From positions 35,200 through 99,199 of the forward strand of contig NZ_SIXF01000019.1 of NCBI RefSeq assembly GCF_004310665.1: a stretch of 64,000 nt of DNA, given 5' to 3'. Below the pieces are notes generated by a model. It did not search any database, was not told the origin of the DNA, and saw nothing but the letters and a program-made list of their open reading frames with translations. Within the stretch, counting starts at the first letter, position 1. Each line of letters begins with the position of its first letter. Source of the stretch: Pedobacter kyonggii (GTDB taxonomy: Bacteria; Bacteroidota; Bacteroidia; Sphingobacteriales; Sphingobacteriaceae). Below, in pieces: positions 27,030 to 36,124 of the stretch. Both the position numbers and the translations under genes were made by a program.

Positions 27030-28226
27030 ATGAAGAAATTATTGTTCGCCTTGAGTTTTTTGGCTACAGCAGTAATTGCTCATGCACAAGAGGCAGCTAA
27101 TGAAAAAGAAGCAATGAAAAATCTGCTCAACAGGCAATTTGAATTTGCACAGAAACAATATCAGCTATTGGCCAAAAACACACCGGCAGACCGCATGCCG
27201 AAAACCTATTATGCAAAAAATAATAAGCTGGAAACGAGCGATACCAAATGGTGGTGCAGTGGTTTTTACCCGGGTTCGCTACTTTATATTTACGAATACA
27301 CCAAAGATTCTGGCACCTTAAAAGAGGCAGAAAAACGCCTTGCTGTACTAGAAAAGGAGAAACATTATACCGGAAACCATGATTTAGGTTTTATGATGTT
27401 CTGTAGTTTCGGCAACGCCTATCGCATTACAGGTAATGCGCGATATAAGCCAACCATCGATACAGCTGCAGCTTCGCTTGCTACGCGCTACCGCCCGGCT
27501 GCTAAAGTAATCCAATCGTGGAATAGCAGTAAACAATGGAAAGGCCCTGTTATTATTGATAATATGATGAATCTGGAATTATTGGCATGGGTATCTGATC
27601 ATGGTGGTGACCCGAAATACAAGAAAATTGCCATCAACCATGCCGATACTTCGCTTAAAAACCATTTCAGATCAAACTATAGTTCCTACCATGTAGTAGA
27701 TTACGATATGACTACTGGCAAAGTACTTAAAAGGGGTACGGCCCAGGGCGCATTTGACGAATCGGCCTGGAGCCGCGGCCAGGGTTGGGGATTATACGGT
27801 TATACCATGATGTACCGTTTTACCAGGAACAAACATTATCTTAATCAGGCAAAAAACATCGCCAGGTTTATTATCAACCACCCAAATATGCCGACCGATC
27901 AGATTCCATATTGGGATTTTAACGCACCAAACATTCCAGATACCTATCGCGATGCCTCAGCCGCTGCGGTTATTGCCTCTGGTTTGTTGGAATTAGGACA
28001 ATATGCAACAAAAAGCGAGCGAAAATTATATGTAGGCGAAGCAAAAAAAATGATTATTTCACTTTCTTCTGATGCGTATACTGCAAAGCTGGGTGAAAAC
28101 GGTGGTTTTTTACTGATGCACAGTACTGGCGCTTTACCCCTTAAATCAGAAGTCGACGTTCCGCTAAGCTACGCCGATTATTATTATCTCGAGGCGCTAA
28201 TGCGCTACAAAAACTGGTATTTATAA
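27030..28226 (+). CDS. GH88-family unsaturated glucuronyl hydrolase, secreted
   Basis: A 398-residue protein with a signal peptide (cleavage after 'VIAHAQ'). It has the (alpha/alpha)6 barrel pattern of GH88: 'SDTKWWCSGFYPGSLLYIYE', the aspartate of 'TGNHDLGFMM' (D118), the aspartate of 'VIIDNMMNLELL' (D177) and 'DESAWSRGQGWGLYGYTMMY'. GH88 enzymes hydrate the enol ether of delta-4,5-unsaturated uronic acids left by lyases and so release the terminal sugar. The gene lies 10 bp before a DUF2264 gene and no lyase is nearby, so its polymer is unknown. Periplasmic location is inferred. Confidence 0.92.
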   Translation: MKKLLFALSFLATAVIAHAQEAANEKEAMKNLLNRQFEFAQKQYQLLAKNTPADRMPKTYYAKNNKLETSDTKWWCSGFYPGSLLYIYEYTKDSGTLKEAEKRLAVLEKEKHYTGNHDLGFMMFCSFGNAYRITGNARYKPTIDTAAASLATRYRPAAKVIQSWNSSKQWKGPVIIDNMMNLELLAWVSDHGGDPKYKKIAINHADTSLKNHFRSNYSSYHVVDYDMTTGKVLKRGTAQGAFDESAWSRGQGWGLYGYTMMYRFTRNKHYLNQAKNIARFIINHPNMPTDQIPYWDFNAPNIPDTYRDASAAAVIASGLLELGQYATKSERKLYVGEAKKMIISLSSDAYTAKLGENGGFLLMHSTGALPLKSEVDVPLSYADYYYLEALMRYKNWYL

Positions 28227-28236
28227 CACACACAAA

Positions 28237-29496
28237 ATGGAAAGAAGAAAATTTATAGGCGCGTTGTCATTAACCGGAGTATTTGGGCTGTTTAATCCTA
28301 ACGAAATTTTATCCGCAACAAAAATTGATAACAGTACAAACGCTCAACCAAAAAGCGACAGAGAATATTGGTATAAACTCCTGTATAAAATTGCCAGCCC
28401 CGTTGTTTCCAATTTAGCCGATGGAACATTGATTAAAAATATGCCAGTGGTTACGGCGCCGAAATTCGATTCCAGAACACCTGCTGTATCGTACTTAGAA
28501 GCTGTTGGTCGTACTTATGCCGGAATTGCACCCTGGCTTTCGTTACCTGATGATACCACAACCGAAGGTGTGTTAAGAAACAAATTGAAATTACAGGCCA
28601 TTCAGGGATTGGATAGCTGTTTTGCGGTAAATAGTCCTGATAAACTAAATTTTACCAAAGATTATCAGCCGATTGTTGATTCAGCCTACCTGGCACAAAC
28701 CTTTTTAAGGGCCCCTAGAGCCCTATGGGAGCCGTTAAAACCCGAAACAAAACGCGAAATTATTGCTTCGTTTAAATCATTGAGGAACAGAAAACCCTTT
28801 AAAAATAACTGGTTGTTATTTGGTTCTATTACCGAAGCCTTTTTATTATCGATTGGTGAACCACACGATGAAAGCCGCTTAAATGAAGGGGTAGATACCT
28901 TAAACGCATGGTACAAAGGAGATGGTTGGTACGGTGATGGTGTAAACATGGCTTTTGATTATTACAACTCTTTTGTAATCCACCCGATGATGGTGGATAC
29001 GCTAGCTGTTATGCTCGATAAAAAGCTAATCAAAAAAGAACGATACGATCTTGCCGTAAAAAGGATGCAGCGTTACGTAGTAGGGCAAGAGCGCATGATT
29101 TCTCCCGAAGGAACCTATCCACCAATTGGGCGTTCGATTACTTATAGAACAGGTGCTTTTCAGGCTTTAAGCCAAATTGCCCTCATGCATAAGTTACCGG
29201 CTACCATTCAGCCCGCTCAAGTACGTTCTGCCTTAACTAAAGTAAAAAAGAATATGTATGACATACCTGGAACTTTTGATGCAAAAGGATGGTTACAGCT
29301 TGGCTTTTGCGGGCACGATCCGGAAATAGCAGATTATTATACCTCAACAGGCAGTTTGTACATGGCTACACTATCGTTTCTTCCTTTGGGTTTACCCGCT
29401 ACCGACGAATTTTGGGCAGCACCTTCGGCAGAATGGACATCAAAAAAAGCCTGGGCAGCAAAACCGTTCTCCAAAGATTATCATGTAGATTTTTAA
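28237..29496 (+). CDS. DUF2264 domain protein, exported
   Basis: A 419-residue protein starting MERRKFIGALSLTGVFGLF, a Tat-like signal with RRKFIG. The body matches the DUF2264 family, a helical barrel of unproven activity often found in uronate and rhamnogalacturonan gene clusters: 'YLEAVGRTYAGIAPWLSLPD', 'NNWLLFGSITEAFLLSIGE', 'WYGDGVNMAFDYYNSFVIHP', 'PEGTYPPIGRSITYRTGAFQ' and 'GWLQLGFCGHDPEIADYYTS'. It follows GH88 by 10 bp and is probably co-transcribed. It could be a glycoside hydrolase or a binding protein; no catalytic residues are assigned. Confidence 0.85.
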   Translation: MERRKFIGALSLTGVFGLFNPNEILSATKIDNSTNAQPKSDREYWYKLLYKIASPVVSNLADGTLIKNMPVVTAPKFDSRTPAVSYLEAVGRTYAGIAPWLSLPDDTTTEGVLRNKLKLQAIQGLDSCFAVNSPDKLNFTKDYQPIVDSAYLAQTFLRAPRALWEPLKPETKREIIASFKSLRNRKPFKNNWLLFGSITEAFLLSIGEPHDESRLNEGVDTLNAWYKGDGWYGDGVNMAFDYYNSFVIHPMMVDTLAVMLDKKLIKKERYDLAVKRMQRYVVGQERMISPEGTYPPIGRSITYRTGAFQALSQIALMHKLPATIQPAQVRSALTKVKKNMYDIPGTFDAKGWLQLGFCGHDPEIADYYTSTGSLYMATLSFLPLGLPATDEFWAAPSAEWTSKKAWAAKPFSKDYHVDF

Positions 29497-29513
29497 CCTT
29501 GATAACAAAAATC

Positions 29514-29656
29514 CCTCACTATCGCAAGTCTTAATAGCTAGGGCAGTGTTGTTGGCTGACTTGTGCTTTAAAAATTTCTTAAGAGATTAATATATTGATT
29601 TGACTAAAGCACAGTCAGGCCTTTGCTTGTGCCTAAGGCGCTAAGACTTGCGCTAG
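29514..29656. repeat. Dispersed palindromic repeat, complete copy (A)
   Basis: About 143 bp with nested inverted repeats. The outer arms are CGCAAGTCTTA (29523-29533) and TAAGACTTGCG (29642-29652); the inner arms are near GACTTGTGCTTT and AAAGCAC-AGTC. Two further partial copies occur at 36092-37575 (split by the IS110 element) and 37581-37676. It has no ORF and could be a MITE-like or REP-like element. Confidence 0.65.
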
Positions 29657-29671
29657 AATATGAAGAATATA

Positions 29672-29712
29672 AAATATGGGTACAACAGCAGTTAGCTATT
29701 GCACCCATATTT
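29672..29712 (-). terminator. Probable terminator of the siderophore-receptor gene
   Basis: A perfect 10-bp stem (AAATATGGGT with ACCCATATTT) with a 21-nt loop. On the minus strand it is followed by TTATATTC, a weak U tract. It lies 29 bp past the stop of the receptor gene. Confidence 0.5.
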
Positions 29713-29741
29713 ACATAGATTGTTCTCCTAAATTTGAAGGA

Positions 29742-32162
29742 TTAAAATTTGAGTACGATATTTCCAGTGATTTTTGTCGGATTCTGTGATTGAAAACGAT
29801 ACGACCAGTATTTTTCATTGGTCAGGTTATCTACTTTAAGTCCAATCCTAAATCTAGGACGATCATAGAATATAGAGGCATCGAGCACCATATATTCTGG
29901 TACAGCGAATTTAAAAGCAGGCGCAGCTGCTGTAGCATTCACATTGGTCTGGTAATACTCGCTACCATAAATTCCACCAAATCCAATTCCGAGGCCTTGC
30001 GCATCACCTTTAACAATACGATAACTGATCCAAAAGTTAGCGGTTTTTGGAGATCCTGCCGTTGTTGGACGCAGGCCATTTGTTGCCACACTTCCGTTGG
30101 TGATCTTGCTGAAGTTATAGGTATAACCCGCAATAATATTTAGGCCGGCAACTGGGTTGGCAATAAGCTCTCCCTCAAAACCCCGGCTCAATTGTGTACC
30201 ATCCTGAACATTGAAAGAATTTCCATTTATCAGGTCCGGAATTAAAATATTGGTTACTTTGATATCGTAATAACTCAAGGTCGCATTAATCTTGCTAAAA
30301 TCTAGTTTAACTCCACCTTCAGCCTGGTTAGCCCAGCTCGGTTTAAAAGTGTTGCCATTAAAATCTGTTCCAGAGTTATTGCTGAAACCATTCTGATAGT
30401 TGGCAAAAATAGATACCTTATCCTTTACTGCCTGATAAATCAATCCGAATTTCGGTGAATAGGCAGTCTGGTTGTAATCTCCTGAAAGTATGCCGGTGGC
30501 GGGTGTAAAAATCCCTTTATTAAAATACCTGTCTATCCGTAAACCAGCAGTTGCAATGATGCGATCTGTAATATTCAATACGTCCGATACATAGCCACTA
30601 TAGGTATTTTCTTTGTTTGCCGTAAAATTGTTGAAGGTTGCTGTAGCAAACATTGGGACAATTTTAGCTGCTGTAAAGTTATTATATGGTGCTCCAGGAA
30701 CAGTCATATTAATATCTGTCATGTTCACTGCAGCATCGTTACGGTTCGCCTTTAAACTATAAAAATCAAAACCTGCTACAATCCTGTTCCTAAGTTTACC
30801 TATTTTAAAATCTCCGATAAAGTTCTGTTGGATATCTGTACCGTAATATGGGTATTCCTGAAGGGTTACTTCCTGGCGGACAGTAGTGGCGCTGCGGACC
30901 CTTAACTGGGTAACATATCCGTCTGATGAAGACCTTGTTCTTGAAAAGATGGTCTGTGAGGTCCAATGATCTGAGATTTTATATTTCATCTGTGCAAAAA
31001 TATTGTACTGTTGACTAGTATAGGCCACTGTATTGTTTGCAAAAGAAAGGTTATAGGGGATATTAAGTTCCTTAATGCTTGTTGCAATAGGAACTGGAGA
31101 TGCATTGGTTGGTGCCAATGGCAACAGGCGCATAGGCGAGGTACCTTTCGAACCACTGATCTCAGCATCAAGCGTCAGGGTTAGTCGCTCATTAACTTTG
31201 CATAAAAAGCTTGGTGCGAGTAAATAGCTCTTATTAAAACCTGCATCCTGAAAACTCCGCTCACTGTGTAACGCTGTATTCATACGTATCAGTGCAGTCT
31301 TTTCCTCGTTTATTGGAGAATTGATATCTGCAGTCAAACGGTTCAGATCCCAGCTGCCAGCAGAATAGGATACCTCACCTCCAAAACTTTCATAAGGTTT
31401 TTTGGTAACACGGTTAAATAGCCCGCCGAAAGATGATATGGTACTTCCAAACAATGTTGCCGATGGGCCTTTTATCACTTCAATACGCTCCAAATTTGCA
31501 GGGTCTATTGTAGTGTAGGTAAAACTTCCTACGCCATTTCTCACCACCTGAGGCGTTGGGAAACCTCTTGAAATACTGGTTGTACGGCCTTGATTGCGCA
31601 CCTCTGCAATTCCTGCTCCAGGTACATTTTTAAATGCACTATTATAGTCCGTAACGATCTGCTCTTTCATCAGCTCCTTACTTACAACGGTATATACCTG
31701 AGCATTTTCCATGTTCTTCAAAGGCAGTTTTGCTACGTCGTCACTTTCTTTTTTCGCAAAGCGGTTACCGCCTGTGTGTACAACAACCTCATCGAGTTTC
31801 TGTGAAGAATATTCGAGCTGAAGCTCAACCTTCGGACCGGGATTGTCAGCTGATAGTTCCACCATTATAGAAGCCGAATTTGAGCCGATCATTACCGCCT
31901 CTATCGTGTATTTCCCAAACGGAATATTTTTAAATTCGAATTCACCACTGGAGTTGGTTACGGTTGTTTTATTTAATGATTTGATTTTTATGGTTACACT
32001 CTGTGCAATGTGACCATCATCTGTAACTACTTTGCCACGGATTCTACCTGTATGAGACTCACGTTCCTGTGCCACGCTACCATAAGGGCTGGTGATCAGA
32101 ACAATTATTGAAAGCAAGGGAATATAGCTCATCCCTGAAATTAACTGTAAAATTTTTTTCAT
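29742..32162 (-). CDS. TonB-dependent siderophore-type receptor
   Basis: An 806-residue outer-membrane receptor. After a signal peptide (about 1-31) comes a carboxypeptidase-like domain ('RGKVVTDDGHIAQSVTIKIK', about 42-125). The plug ('KLDEVVVHTGGNRFAKKESD', 'NVPGAGIAEVRNQGRTTSI', 'VIKGPSATLFGSTISSFGGL', about 125-260) has the pattern of FhuA/FpvA-type ferric-siderophore receptors. The barrel has the usual 'YQNGFSNNSGTDFNGNTFKP' and ends in TKITGNIVLKF. There is no STN domain. It is divergent from the AraC gene across a 363-bp gap, so that regulator may control it; many AraC proteins sense siderophores. The siderophore is unknown. Confidence 0.92.
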   Translation of the reverse strand: MKKILQLISGMSYIPLLSIIVLITSPYGSVAQERESHTGRIRGKVVTDDGHIAQSVTIKIKSLNKTTVTNSSGEFEFKNIPFGKYTIEAVMIGSNSASIMVELSADNPGPKVELQLEYSSQKLDEVVVHTGGNRFAKKESDDVAKLPLKNMENAQVYTVVSKELMKEQIVTDYNSAFKNVPGAGIAEVRNQGRTTSISRGFPTPQVVRNGVGSFTYTTIDPANLERIEVIKGPSATLFGSTISSFGGLFNRVTKKPYESFGGEVSYSAGSWDLNRLTADINSPINEEKTALIRMNTALHSERSFQDAGFNKSYLLAPSFLCKVNERLTLTLDAEISGSKGTSPMRLLPLAPTNASPVPIATSIKELNIPYNLSFANNTVAYTSQQYNIFAQMKYKISDHWTSQTIFSRTRSSSDGYVTQLRVRSATTVRQEVTLQEYPYYGTDIQQNFIGDFKIGKLRNRIVAGFDFYSLKANRNDAAVNMTDINMTVPGAPYNNFTAAKIVPMFATATFNNFTANKENTYSGYVSDVLNITDRIIATAGLRIDRYFNKGIFTPATGILSGDYNQTAYSPKFGLIYQAVKDKVSIFANYQNGFSNNSGTDFNGNTFKPSWANQAEGGVKLDFSKINATLSYYDIKVTNILIPDLINGNSFNVQDGTQLSRGFEGELIANPVAGLNIIAGYTYNFSKITNGSVATNGLRPTTAGSPKTANFWISYRIVKGDAQGLGIGFGGIYGSEYYQTNVNATAAAPAFKFAVPEYMVLDASIFYDRPRFRIGLKVDNLTNEKYWSYRFQSQNPTKITGNIVLKF

Positions 32163-32525
32163 CCTTCACTTATTTAGACTAAATATAAATTAAGTCGCAA
32201 AAGAAGGTATTTTTTTATTTCAAAGCAAATACATTATGATGAATAATATGCCTGAGCGCCTTGGCCTGTTGAGTTGAAACAATTTGCTACCAACCATTGT
32301 TAAGGGACTGATCGTTAAATACAGACTATTGGAAGATACTTTGGGTTTAGTAAGGGCTTTGGATGATAGATTGGAAAAAACAATCTATTGATCGCTCTTT
32401 ATCAAAAACAAATTATTAATTAATTCTGGTAAGCAGTTTGTGTTAGGGGCTTCTGGAGTTGACGGTACAGGTTAATCAATTTGGTTTATGCAAGGTATAT
32501 TGTTTGATTTTTATAAATTTACAGC
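32163..32525. other. Intergenic region between divergent receptor and AraC genes
   Basis: About 360 bp, AT-rich, with no ORF, RNA or strong repeat that I can support. It must hold the promoters of both divergent genes. I could not pick out a convincing -7/-33 pair or an iron box. Confidence 0.4.
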
Positions 32526-33431
32526 ATGAAACAAGCAGAGACCGTTATCGATTTTTATAACAGACTGCCAAGCCATGCGCCCATAGATGTTCCGCTCGAT
32601 AATGCTGTTATTGGCCACATAAACGTGTTCACAAGAGATAACTGCGCCGTGGTAAGTCCATACAGTCGCCGCGATTTTTACAAGGTTTCTCTTATTATTG
32701 GTAAGGGGAAGATCTATTATGCGGATAAGTGGATACAGATTGATCGACCCGCATTGCTATTTTCAAACCCTATTGTGCCCTATTCCTGGGAAGCAGACTC
32801 TGATCAGCAGTCGGGCTGGTATTGTCTTTTTACCGAGGATTTTATTCAGCATAGTGAACGGGTAAATAACCTGCGGGATTCATCATTGTTTAAAGTCGGC
32901 TGTAATCCGGTGTTCTTTCCAGATGAAATTCAATTGCGCGAATTTTCGGCTATATTCCAAAAGATGCGGGCAGAGATGTACTCAACTTATCCGCACAAGT
33001 ACGATGTACTGCGCAGTTATTTGCACCTGTTGATTCATGAGGCGATGAAAAATAATCCCGCCACAAATTTTCATACCTATGCCAATGCCTCTTCAAGGGT
33101 TTCTGCCTTATTTCTTGAACTGCTGGAAAGACAGTTTCCGATAGATTCTCCTACGCTTATACTCAAACTGAAAAAACCTGCCGATTATGCTGACGCTTTA
33201 TCTGTACACATCAATCACCTTAACCGATCTGTAAAAGAGGTTACCGGTAAAACCACAACCGCTCATATCGCTGCCCGGATTGTTAAAGAGGCTAAGGCAC
33301 TATTGCAGCATACCGACTGGAATATCGGTGATGTTGCCTACAGCCTGGGCTTTGAATACCCTTCATATTTTACACTGTTCTTTAAAAAACACACTGGTTC
33401 AGCACCTACTAAACTGAGAGAAACTGTTTGA
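32526..33431 (+). CDS. AraC-family transcriptional regulator
   Basis: A 301-residue regulator with an N-terminal cupin-like sensing domain (about 20-180) and a C-terminal pair of helix-turn-helix motifs (about 195-300: 'KKPADYADALSVHINHLNR', 'TGKTTTAHIAARIVKEAKAL', 'NIGDVAYSLGFEYPSYFTLF'). It is 82 bp before the aldo/keto reductase gene on the same strand and divergent from the siderophore receptor. The reductase is the more probable target, with the receptor as alternative. Confidence 0.92.
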   Translation: MKQAETVIDFYNRLPSHAPIDVPLDNAVIGHINVFTRDNCAVVSPYSRRDFYKVSLIIGKGKIYYADKWIQIDRPALLFSNPIVPYSWEADSDQQSGWYCLFTEDFIQHSERVNNLRDSSLFKVGCNPVFFPDEIQLREFSAIFQKMRAEMYSTYPHKYDVLRSYLHLLIHEAMKNNPATNFHTYANASSRVSALFLELLERQFPIDSPTLILKLKKPADYADALSVHINHLNRSVKEVTGKTTTAHIAARIVKEAKALLQHTDWNIGDVAYSLGFEYPSYFTLFFKKHTGSAPTKLRETV

Positions 33432-33512
33432 ATATTATAACGATCTGTTTGATGCTTATAAGTGATGGTTTTGCTTTCTTATCTACATTTGAGGAAACAA
33501 AATCTTATCAAA

Positions 33513-34514
33513 ATGAAATATAGAAATTTAGGGACAAGCAGCGAGAAACTGTCTGCACTTGGCTTAGGCTGCATGGGCATGAGTTTTGCGTATGGACCTC
33601 CAGACGACAAAGAAAGTTTAGCGACTCTTGAAAAAGCACTTGATCTTGGGATCAATTTTTGGGATACGGCCGATATGTATGCAAACGGAGCAAATGAAGC
33701 GCTCATTTCGAAGGTACTCGTACCTAACCGTAACAAGGTATTTATTGCAACTAAATTTGGATTCCGTTTTAAAGATGGAATTGCCGGCCCCAGCAGCGCA
33801 ACGGGAACTTATTTTGATGGTTCTCCCGCCTGGATGAAAGTTGCTGTTGAACAGAGCCTGAAACGATTGAGAATTGATACCATAGACCTCTACTATGCCC
33901 ATCGGGTTGACCCGAACATTCCGATTGAAGAAACTGTTGGCGCAATGGCCGATTTGGTAAGAGAGGGAAAGGTACGCTATCTTGGACTTAGTGAGGCTTC
34001 TGTCACTTCTTTACGCAAAGCACATGCCGAGCACCCGATTGCTGCACTGCAAAGTGAGTATTCGTTACTTACAAGGGATGTGGAAAATGGGATATTGCAG
34101 ACTACGCGTGAACTAGGCATTTCACTTGTGCCTTATTCTCCACTGGCACGGGGCCTGGTTACCAATGCACTTGATGTAAACACCTTGGCTGATGATGATT
34201 TTAGGAGAACCCTGCCACGTTACCAGCAGGAAAATATTACAAATAACAATAGGCTCATAGTTGAATTTGCTGCACTGGCAGGTACCAAAGGTTGCACGCC
34301 CGCACAGCTTGCTCTGGCATGGGTGCTGGCGCAAGGCGCGGATATTATCCCGATTCCAGGCACGAAAAAAAGAAAATACCTGGAAGATAATGTAGGTGCG
34401 ATTGAAGTTGAGCTGACGGGTGATGATCTTACAGCGGTTGATGAATTGATCAAGCGATATCCTATAACTGGTGAGCGTTATAGTGAAGGTGCAATGAAGA
34501 TGGTTAACCATTAA
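33513..34514 (+). CDS. Aldo/keto reductase
   Basis: A 333-residue NADPH-dependent oxidoreductase. I start at the ATG giving MKYRNLGTSSEKLSALGLG; the 17 codons upstream in frame look non-coding. Catalytic residues are visible: aspartate and tyrosine of 'FWDTADMYANGANEAL', lysine of 'FIATKFGFRF' and histidine of 'LYYAHRVDPNIP'. The cofactor end is 'IIPIPGTKKRKYLEDNVGAI'. It resembles the AKR13 group (YakC-like), which reduces aldehydes and ketones. It lies downstream of an AraC regulator gene, a common arrangement for stress- or aldehyde-inducible reductases. Confidence 0.93.
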   Translation: MKYRNLGTSSEKLSALGLGCMGMSFAYGPPDDKESLATLEKALDLGINFWDTADMYANGANEALISKVLVPNRNKVFIATKFGFRFKDGIAGPSSATGTYFDGSPAWMKVAVEQSLKRLRIDTIDLYYAHRVDPNIPIEETVGAMADLVREGKVRYLGLSEASVTSLRKAHAEHPIAALQSEYSLLTRDVENGILQTTRELGISLVPYSPLARGLVTNALDVNTLADDDFRRTLPRYQQENITNNNRLIVEFAALAGTKGCTPAQLALAWVLAQGADIIPIPGTKKRKYLEDNVGAIEVELTGDDLTAVDELIKRYPITGERYSEGAMKMVNH

Positions 34515-34934
34515 CGCACCTTCAATAACATGCTATATTTGGTGGAGGCATTGGCATGAGCCGAAGCTAAAAGGTAACCAGGAGAAATCGGGGTATATCC
34601 CTATAGGGCATTACGCTTTAAGTACCAACTATAAGAAACTTCATTGGAAATCAATCTGAGGAAATTGTTATACAAGTGGGTACATACGGTGGTATGAGCG
34701 GGCGACAAAGAAAGATTAATTCAAACTTTGTCGTCTACTTTAATTCTACTATCTACAACATCTTCATCTTTTGGCGATGCAGCTGAATGGCAACAACATC
34801 AAGATTCTGACCGTGAGGTGCTTTTTTCATAGGTATAACTTTTCTTTTAGACAGTAATCTAATTACTTACACTTTTATCATATTTGTAAAACGATGATTC
34901 ATTTTAAATATTCATCTTAACCAATATCAAAAAA
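34515..34934. other. Intergenic region with a stem-loop
   Basis: About 420 bp without a supported gene. It contains an 8-bp perfect stem (CGACAAAG at 34703-34710, CTTTGTCG at 34726-34733) that could end the reductase transcript, though no T run follows. Nothing else is recognised. Confidence 0.4.
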
Positions 34935-35516
34935 TTGACGATACAACCACTAGTCGAATATTTTAAAAAGTACCTTCCTTTAAATTCCGGGGAAATAAAC
35001 TTGCTTGCCGAAAGAACGACACACAGAAAAATAAAACGGAGACAAATGATCTTGCAGGAAGGCTTTGTTTGCAAACATTATACGTTTGTTGAGCAAGGCT
35101 GTTTTAAAATGTATGGCATCGATGAAAAAGGGACGGAACATAATCTGGGGTTTGCAGCGGAGAATGATTGGGTTGCTGACCTTGGAAGTTTCTATTCGGG
35201 AAAACCGAGTAAACTTTTTATAGAAGCGATTGAACCTTCCACTATTTTACAGATTGAGCATCAGGACTTGCTTTATCTTTATGTGAATTCACCAAAGTTT
35301 GATAGAAATTTTCGGGTAATCGTGGAGGAAAAGTTCATTGAACTTCAAAACCGCTTGTTGCAAAATTTCAGTTCAAATGCAGAGCAACGCTATCTGGATT
35401 TTCTAGCACAATATGCAGCGCTAGCTTCAAGATTACCCAATACGCAGATCGCTTCCTATCTGGGCATCACGCCTGAATTTCTCAGCAAGATCAGAAAAAA
35501 TATATCATTAAAATAA
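34935..35516 (+). CDS. Crp/Fnr-family transcriptional regulator
   Basis: A 193-residue regulator that must start at a TTG, since no ATG lies in frame near the N-terminus. The cyclic-nucleotide-binding beta-barrel spans about 20-125 ('RRQMILQEGFVCKHYTFVEQ', 'GCFKMYGIDEKGTEHNLGF', 'GSFYSGKPSKLFIEAIEPS'). The C-terminal helix-turn-helix is short ('LPNTQIASYLGITPEFLSKI'). This is the common Bacteroidota one-component type without a clear ligand. The SnoaL-like gene follows after 119 bp and may be its target. Confidence 0.85.
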   Translation: MTIQPLVEYFKKYLPLNSGEINLLAERTTHRKIKRRQMILQEGFVCKHYTFVEQGCFKMYGIDEKGTEHNLGFAAENDWVADLGSFYSGKPSKLFIEAIEPSTILQIEHQDLLYLYVNSPKFDRNFRVIVEEKFIELQNRLLQNFSSNAEQRYLDFLAQYAALASRLPNTQIASYLGITPEFLSKIRKNISLK

Positions 35517-35635
35517 CACCTACCCTTAATCTACATTAAGACTATTTCTTAAGCTTGTTTATTGACTAGAAAGGTAATTATGGTCCATCTTTACATTATA
35601 AAAACAAGTGCATATTATAAGCGAAAAAATAGAAA

Positions 35636-36049
35636 ATGGGAGCAACAAAAGAATTTTTTGATCAATTTTTACAGTTCATCAATACTGCCGACGAAAATTT
35701 GGCACAACAATTAATAAATCCGGCAGCGAAGTTCCATGTGCCTTTTCAGGCTGACCCGCTACAAGGTCCTAAAGGTTATTTAACGATTATCGGAATGATG
35801 CGCAGCGGCTTTCCGGATATTCAGTGGAATATTGAAGAGATGATCACTGAGAATGATAGGGTAGCGGTTAGGTTTACCATGAAAGGAACTCATAAAGGAA
35901 ATTTCTTTGGCGTACCCGCAACTGAAAAACCTATTGCAGTTGCAGCAATAAATTTTTACCGTTTGTCTAACAACCAGATCATAGAAGAAGTAGGACAACC
36001 TGATCTGCTTGCTTTACTGACTCAAATCGGAGCTGTACCCGCAATGTGA
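35636..36049 (+). CDS. SnoaL-like (NTF2-fold) ester cyclase/isomerase family protein
   Basis: A 137-residue cone-shaped NTF2-fold protein: 'FFDQFLQFINTADENLAQQL', 'FHVPFQADPLQGPKGYLTII', 'FPDIQWNIEEMITENDRVAV', 'FTMKGTHKGNFFGVPATEKP', 'INFYRLSNNQIIEEVGQPDL'. This is the pattern of SnoaL/ester-cyclase small proteins that act on polyketides or bind small ligands. In such genomes they usually have no known pathway. It is preceded by a Crp-like regulator. Confidence 0.85.
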   Translation: MGATKEFFDQFLQFINTADENLAQQLINPAAKFHVPFQADPLQGPKGYLTIIGMMRSGFPDIQWNIEEMITENDRVAVRFTMKGTHKGNFFGVPATEKPIAVAAINFYRLSNNQIIEEVGQPDLLALLTQIGAVPAM

Positions 36050-36091
36050 TTCTTCCAGGCCAAAACAAACCTGAATTCATGCTGAATTAGC

Positions 36092-36110
36092 GCCTCACTG
36101 GCGCAAGTCT
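36092..36110. repeat. Left part of a dispersed repeat copy (B), interrupted by the IS110 element
   Basis: GCCTCACTGGCGCAAGTCT aligns with the start of copy A (29514-29531, CCTCACTATCGCAAGTCT). The match ends at the CT that precedes the insertion. The repeat resumes at 37457. Confidence 0.65.
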
Positions 36111-36112
36111 CC

Positions 36113-36120
36113 TATGTTTA
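36113..36120 (+). promoter_or_regulatory. -7 half of a promoter formed only in the circular IS junction
   Basis: TATGTTTA is a near match to TAnnTTTG. In the integrated form no -33 box precedes it. If the right end (TTTG at 37437-37440) is joined to the left end through the CT core, TTTG and TATGTTTA are exactly 20 bp apart, a Bacteroidota-type promoter pointing into the predicted bridge RNA. Confidence 0.55.
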
Positions 36121-36124
36121 CAAA

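Noticed and set aside
34515-34934. A remnant of a mobile element or structured RNA in this gap
   Set aside because: Apart from one 8-bp stem, no reading frame, repeat or known RNA pattern could be supported.
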